NCBI GenBank assembly: GCA_028583605.1
Contig: CM053325.1
Span: 40,723,435-40,787,434, forward strand
Source of the DNA: Dastarcus helophoroides
Taxonomy: Eukaryota; Arthropoda; Insecta; Coleoptera; Bothrideridae
Length of the DNA: 64,000 nt
Direction: 5' to 3'
The notes under the pieces were generated by a model. That model saw nothing but the letters and a program-made list of their open reading frames with translations. It did not search any database and was not told where the DNA came from. Position numbers and translations under genes: made by a program. Shown in pieces: positions 57,431 to 64,000 of this stretch (position 1 is the first letter of the stretch; the number at the start of each line of letters is the position of its first letter).

Positions 57431-59650
57431 CTAATAATTTCGCTCATTCCAAGATACATTATTTCTGATGCCTTTAAATCTACATAATTTGGTATGCCAG
57501 CTGGTATACAGGATAGCCCAGTCGGCGAGGAAATCGCTATAGAGGTGAAAAATACAAACTAATCCAACAGAGATTTCATTATTGCAATCTATTAGTAGGT
57601 CAATTTTGAACATATGTTCAAGTTGGTGCGGTGCGGGGGCTGTGCGTCAGCCGCCATTTTGATTAACGCGTTTTAGTAAATATCTCGAGAGCGGTTAGTC
57701 CTAAAAAGAAAATACTGCAGACCATTTTTAGAGAAAAATATATAATTTAACTTTTTTATTAAACATATTTTTCTATAAAACGAATATTTTATGAGTTATT
57801 CTAATGAAAAGTTTTTACCTTTCAGTTTTTTCTTAATAGTTTCAAACCGGTTAGCACTTGTTGGTAACAGTTATAATTAAACTTATAAAGCGTAAAATTC
57901 TCCATAAATTTTGTAAATATTTTATTTTTCTAAAGTTAATAGTTTGTGAGTTATAATGCCATGAAGACCGAACGGTCTTGATAAATTTTAACTTACGAAT
58001 TTCGCCGCCGCCTAAAGTATATAACACAGTAAAGAACTACTTTAGAAATCGAATGTGTATTTATGTCAAAGGTGCTTTTAACCACCAAACGGTAATTTGA
58101 TGAGACAATATAAAATTGTATTTTCAATGAATTGTAGAAAAATCAGTTTCATCACATTAATCTAATCTTTAATGAAATAGTAGAAGATGTAGACAGTGAC
58201 TTTGACGAAGTAATAGATATAAGTGAACCTGGACCATCAAAAAAATCTTAAAATAGTTTTTTATTTTGCATTTTTACTGTGGATTAGACTTTCTGGAAAT
58301 ACCACGTTAAAAAAATACCACGTTCACGTCGTGAACGTTACCTCTAAGGTGGTGGGGAAATAAGTTTTAATTGCTCACTACCTATACATTTTCATTGCTC
58401 TAAAACTATGACAAATTTAGAAAAACCTATTTAAGAAAAAATGTAGATTTTCTAATTCTCTTACAATTTTGATAGTTAGTGTTATGAATTTTTCTTGTAA
58501 GACGCTTACTAATGTTACTAAACAAAAACTAAAAAATGAACATTTCAACGCTGTTACTCTTTTTAGAGTAACAGCCAAAATAAACATTTTTATGTTTATA
58601 GGTTCCTTGTAGTTTCTTCGTAAAACCAATATTCTCGAAATATTTACAAAAACGCATTTATGACAATAATGGCTAACGCACGACCAGTTGGCGTCAGAGA
58701 CAGGATTGACCCATTAATAGGGTGTATTCATAAAATTGCTATTGAATTATACTTCAAATAAATTTTTCCCACTGCGTAACTGTGAAAAAAAGAAAAAATG
58801 GAAAAGATCATATTTATGTAAAAATAAGTAGTTTAATATTTTTATTGGAAGCGATATTTTAGACACATATTTTAAAATTATTAGGCCAAAAAATTGTCAC
58901 TCTAGTTTTTTCTTAATCTAGTTCCATATTGGCCAACAGTATATTTTTAGGGTATAAAATTATCTATCAATTTTATAAAACATTTTTTAAAAGATCATAG
59001 TTTATAAAAGCTTTAATAGCAAAAGATCTAAAATCATACCTATTCTTCACTTGTCCAGTAAATATTGGAGCAATGAGAGACTCCAGTTAAAATAAAATCT
59101 ACTGTCGATAAGTCAGCATTTATTGCGCATACAATTTGATAAAACGCCGTTTTCTTGATTAACTAAGATACTTATTTTAATATAGCTTTTAAACTTTTAT
59201 AAACTTTAGAAAAAAATGTTTTGTACAAAATGTGTAAATTTTTTATTCTCTACAACTTTGATAATAACAATTATCAATGTAGTGTTGTTTACGAATAGTC
59301 AAGCAAAAACTAAAAAGAGAAAACAATTCAACGTAGTAACTTTTAAAATATTTATCCTATACAAAAATATTATTAATAGAAAAGATAAGTCATATATTTT
59401 TCTACAAATATGATCTCTTGCACTTTTTTAATAGAACCAATCATTATCGTGATAATTACATAAACGCATTTATCAAAATGGCAGCTAACGCACAACCCCC
59501 CGCACCGCGCCAACTTGAATTTATTCTCAGAATTAACCAACTAATTGATTGCAATCATAAAATGGCTGTTGGATTATGTTGTACAAAAAAAAGCTTCGCC
59601 GACTGGGCTAGAAGAAGAAATTGTTGTCGGTACGGGACACCAATTGTCTC
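57431..59650. mobile_element. Inverted-repeat unit with partly coding arms
   Basis: The left arm (57431-57700, minus sense) and right arm (59440-59650, plus sense) share ATGGC[GA]GCT[GA]ACGCACA, the run CCCCGCACCGC[AG]CCAACTTGAA and a downstream open frame (LIDCNNEISVGLV versus LIDCNHKMAVGLC, then DWA). A third partial copy is at 58650-58710. Between the arms, a short frame at about 58178-58252 ends in an acidic tail EDVDSDFDEVIDISEPGPSKK like those of transposase-derived proteins. The family was not recognised; the true ends may be near 57619 and 59517. Confidence 0.45.
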
Positions 59651-59785
59651 GCTGCCGCCCCACTTTTGAATGACACTTGTAAAACGTTTGTAACAAAAAT
59701 TGTTAACATTTATTTTGTGTTGCAATTTACATATGATTTTGTGATGCGGAGAAAATGTGTCCACATAATAGTTAACTTGAATAAC

Positions 59786-61375
59786 TTAAATATATTTCGT
59801 ATTTAAAGACTCGATGCTGAGAAAATGTTCAATAGACTTTTCCCGAAATTTTGGAAAATTTTCATTCAAAATTATATTGTTGTGATCTCCATATACAGTC
59901 AGTAATTGTGCCAGTAAATTCGGGTAATTTCTTAGCATTGTATCTAAAATTATCATAAAGTAGGGATCTGTCAAAGACTGACCAGTTCGTGCTAAAAATA
60001 TTGATGCAAGGTAATGATCATCTAAGGAACAGAAGCAATCAGCGATATCCGCGGAAGACACTAAATCTGGAAAATACAATACATTTTAGTACATGTAATT
60101 AATAATTAACGTGGAATGCAAACCAGATATCATCTGCATAGCTGAAGTACTGATATAATTCTTTGGTTTTTGCTGCTTTTTAGGTGTATTTGCTTGAGCT
60201 GACCCAACATCACTTCTTTTTGACAATTTATCCCCAAACATTTGTTTGGATATTATTTGTTGAAATATATCGGGAGGACTATTTATTAAAGCAGTCATGA
60301 CGGTGTATTCACTACCATATTTAGAATTTTCCTCTGACATTTCTTCATTTATTGTTGTAAATTCATCAGTAGGAGCTGGATATACTAAATTGGATTTTTT
60401 CCTATCATTAAGTTAAAAACAAACCTGTAGTTGATTCTTCTTCATAATTAATGATCTCTTCTGCTTTCATTATTTTTGCTTTAAAAATGTCTCTGTTTAC
60501 AAATGATTAAGGTTTTATGCAATTCAAGAACTTACTTTTCCTTTTTTTAGCTTTCTTCGGGACAGGCTTAATAATGTTTTCTCTGATTTCAATTTCTGGT
60601 TTATAAACCGAAATTGATTTTTTTCCAATTTGTGGACTAAGTGTTACTTTTGCAGCTTCCGGTTTCATTTCTATAAATAAAATGACTGTTATATATTTTA
60701 GTTAATTTAATTAGACTTCTTACTATCACATGGAACTGCGTTAAGAAAACTGATAAGTTCTCTTCCTTCTAACTTTTTTGCTTGTAAAATTTTGAAATGA
60801 GGTCTTTTTAGTTGAATTCGTAGTTCTTCTGGAGTAATGACTGCAATTTCCAAGTTCTTACAAAATGCAAAATTATAAATAGTCTTCGATAATAATACGT
60901 TTGTTATAAGGTTCCAATTTTTTAACTTCTCTGCGTTTTCTGCTTGCTTTATAGGTTCTTAAATCTTCATCATCCACTAATACATATTTTGAGGTTTCAT
61001 CTTGTGATCCTTAAAGAATAAGCAATTTTTTATGAGTAACTTTTTAAAAATAAACCTAATTATAACCAAACATTTATTACATACTTATTTTTTCATCAAT
61101 ATTGTTTTCGGAAGGCTCGTTGTATTTGGCGTCATCACTGAAACAACTTAAGTTTTTTTGCCATGCCTTCTCAAATTTCTTGAAACCCTCAGGCCTTTGA
61201 CCTTTAAAGAAAGAAAAAACAGTTTCATAAGCAACAGCAAATAAAGCAAACTTAGGTTTTTACTTCTTTTAAAGCTGTCTGGCACACTTCTAAGTGTTAT
61301 CTTTTGAGCTCTGCTGCATCCAACAGAATCTGTTTTACTGCAACTATACCTTACAACCTTTTTTTCTCTCTGCAT
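59786..61375 (-). CDS. Seven-exon gene of unknown function
   Basis: Exons, 5' to 3': 61264-61375 (ATG), 61085-61201, 60724-61009, 60536-60670, 60425-60490, 60124-60384, 59786-60066 (TAA). Introns are 40-75 bases with GT-AG ends and matching phases. The product is about 418 residues if one extra base near 60950 in exon 3 is discounted. It has a basic start, an acidic middle (VLVDDEDL), a conserved-looking helical part (NWNLITNVLLSKTIYNFAFC, then ITPEELRIQLKRPHFKILQA), a lysine-rich linker (PVPKKAKKRK, nuclear-signal-like) and a helical C-terminus (SADIADCFCSLDDHYLASIF, NYPNLLAQLLTVYGDHNNI). No family was recognised. The frame break may be a sequencing error or a real mutation. Confidence 0.6.
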
Positions 61376-64000
61376 TGCTTATTATTGCGGTATCTTCATT
61401 AATAAAAGTAGATGACTAAAATAAAAGGTTATTATTTATAAAGTATGAGAAGTTTTTTTGAAGTGAACTTCTTTTAACATGAAAAAAAAAACCAGAAAAT
61501 GATTTCTGTTAATTTTTACATACCATTTATGTGAACTTGTGATAAAATTAAAAATCAAACAAATAAAAGGATGAGACTAATGTAATTCGATTTTGTCGTT
61601 TAATAGATAAATTTAATTCCATTAATGTCTTTAGACGTTGATTTAATCAATGTTTTAAAAAACCTGGTCAGAAATATTCTTCCCATTGCTTTTTCAGGTA
61701 TTTTTTTAACCTGTCCGAGATTTTATTTCATGTCATAATTTCATTGTTTCAAATTGTAAACATTATTAATTTTGTCTTTTGACATGGACCGTGTCATTCT
61801 ATGTGCTGCCCTTCCAGAATTCTTTCGAAAAAGAAGTACCATAAACCCATAGAGAGACTATAATTCTTTGCATTAACAAATATGAAAGATGCGTCAGTTC
61901 AGTTCATCATCGGACGTTGCTCGGGTGAAAAATTGATTGCACTTAGAACTTAACTTTAAAAGAAAATTCGAAGTTATTTGGGGCATCGTCACGCCAAATT
62001 AATCTGTGACAAGATAAATGTTTTAATTAAATTTTGCCAATTACCGTTATTTATTTTGTGAGGAAATTTCATGAATAAACGTAAATTTCGCATGCACTCT
62101 TGAAAAACTGTCCCCAACAGTTATTGTAGTTACTCCTAACGAAACAGTAACATTTCTCTTTGCATTTTTTATGGATTCAGTTTAATCTAGTTTTAACGAT
62201 GTTGACGTGATAAAAAAAGTTTTGTGGTGATCAATATTTGTCCCCGAGAAGAATCTGTCGTTTTTGTTTATTAGAATCCACATCTAAATTTAATTTTATA
62301 TTATTCACTTCACTATGCTTTTTCATTTTTTTCATAAAGCACTATTCCTCGGTAGTAAGTTCCAATTATTTTTATTTATTCCGCGATTGGGGCAATTTTT
62401 TCTCAAGCTGCCCAACTTTATCATTATAGTAAAGCTAGGCAGGTTGAGAAAAAAATAGGAATCCACCCACACTACTGGAGTAGTGTGTAGGTGTTGTAGG
62501 AAAAGTAAGGTGATAGTGTCCGTAAATCCATGTACCATATAAAGAAAAAGAGCTTTTTCTGATTTTGTAATCAAAATCTGACATATTTTTGCGGCCATTT
62601 TTTTGGTGGGTAGCGCCTTTGATCGAAGCACTTATAGCCTGAGTTTTGTTGACAGTGCAATGGTCTCAGAGATGTCTTTGGAGTGAGTCGTAGTTAATTA
62701 GTTAGCTATTTCGCAAATTATTTTAAACAGTAATTTAATTTTTATTTTACAAGACATGATTATTATATTAACGTTATTTTTACATTATTTTTTGCATTTT
62801 GTAATTGTGTATAAAGAAATTAACTTAACAAATATATATTCCTAACTGGCTGATTAGTTCATCTCTTGTCTCGTTGTAAGTTTTGAATAATGTACAGTTA
62901 AGAACTTTAAGCACAAATCCCAAATACAACAAAACTAAAACCAGTGTTCATCAAACCAACTTCAAAAATTATTTAAGCCAAGAGCGAGTCCGGCTCGCAC
63001 AATTTGGGTTTCGAATCAGTTACTACAGAAAACCGTCAATAAACCAAATAAAATCATTTTTACTTATATATGAATTTGAAATTTCATCCAAATTTTCTTG
63101 TGTTATAATTGAAAAATATAAAAAGTCTATTTTCAGATCTATACACTTTTTTCTACAATTAACCTAAATATTTATGGAACTGATAACTGTGTTGATAATG
63201 TCTCAGATAAAAAGCAGGCATTTGCAATTCGCAACAATAAGTTGATGAGTAATACAGTTTATGAGATCGCTTCGAACCACACTAAAATGTTAGATTCCAA
63301 CCGCAACTACGCATTGCGTGAACTAGTGCTAACTCCGAAAATATTCATCTAAATGAAAAACAATCTAAAAACAAATTAGATCTGCATGTTATCCTCTGAC
63401 TAAATTGAATTTTTTATTTGAAAAAAATATTACTATATGAGTCACAAAGTCTTGGAATGCAAGCACCTGTTTTTCCATAAAATATTTTTTTCTTAACAAT
63501 TATTACGATATCGAAAAAAGCCAGCAATTTGTTGATTATCTATGGCCCAATATCTACTAACCTTATTAAACTAAATTTTAACTGTAGAAACCTAAAAGAA
63601 AGGGGAAACGGTCATTTCTGATACACTCTGAGCTCTGTCTTTAAGACGATTGGACCGAAAATTATTAAAAAAATATTTCGGAATCCTTAGAGGCAGCTCT
63701 TTCAAATGATACCTTACATGAAATATTAACTAAAACTTTTTTTTGGAGACCAAATTAATCTCCCATTTTATTATAAAATATTTTCTTTTTCTAATCGTTG
63801 GCTAGCAGTATTTGCGTGGGTCATCGAGAGCTAACGCTGTGCAAAATTCTTGAATTCTGCGTGACATAGTTTTCGAGGAAAATCTCGTTGTAACAGACGA
63901 ACGGACGGACACGAAAATGAGATTATAAGGGTTCCGCTTAAAGTAATGGACAATTCGTTGACGCGATTTTGTAAAACGTGGGTTGCAGATTTCTTGCGGT
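61376..64000. other. Non-coding right edge of the window
   Basis: No gene was recognised. CACACTACTGGAGTAGTGTG near 62468 is a short palindrome. Open frames at 62238-62631 and 62883-63167 have no recognisable product. Confidence 0.4.
62978..63960. repeat. Possible interspersed-repeat fragment ending in GGGTTCCG
   Basis: AGAGCGAGTCCGGCTCGCAC near 62981 and GACGAACGGACGGACACG ... TATAAGGGTTCCG near 63896-63936 resemble sequence blocks common in interspersed repeats of insect genomes. I cannot assign the family and saw no coding part. Confidence 0.3.

Overview
The window is AT-rich animal nuclear DNA, almost certainly from an insect. Genes are split into short exons by GT-AG introns, several introns run to kilobases, and most of the sequence is mobile DNA: foldback and other terminal-inverted-repeat elements, hAT, pogo/Tigger, Tc1 and PIF/Harbinger remnants, MADF/BESS accessory genes, and an errantivirus-type LTR element with an env gene. 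A host NBR1 gene argues against Drosophila, which as far as I know has only the related ref(2)P. I cannot name the species.

Region 1 (about 4,461-30,583, minus strand) is one host gene, an NBR1-like selective-autophagy receptor. Eight exons can be joined with matching phases into 954 codons: a PB1-like N-terminus, a lysine-rich helix, the four-tryptophan NBR1 (FW) domain, a LIR-like motif and a C-terminal amphipathic segment. The last donor points to at least one more exon beyond the left edge, presumably the UBA domain. A GCGCATGCGC site lies about 170 bp upstream of the start codon. The introns hold foldback elements, two GAAATTTTCAAAA-type degenerate satellites, a Harbinger-like element carrying a MADF fragment, and one foldback inserted inside another.

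Region 2 (33,477-39,212) is a young errantivirus-like provirus in a TA microsatellite. It has near-identical LTRs, gag, a -1 slippery site, a pol with protease and integrase but an in-frame deletion of reverse transcriptase and RNase H, and an env whose splice sites match in phase.

Region 3 (39,268-59,700) is a graveyard of DNA transposons: a pogo/Tigger transposase with a premature stop and a hAT MITE in its first intron; a 4.3-kb hAT element with perfect 8-bp target duplications but a broken transposase; a Tc1 fragment; and a truncated Harbinger transposase whose long intron contains a MADF/BESS gene on the opposite strand.

Region 4 (59,786-61,375, minus) is a seven-exon gene of unknown function with one single-base frame disruption. 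The remaining 2.6 kb to the right edge shows no gene.

All identifications come from reading translations and repeats by eye; no searches were run.
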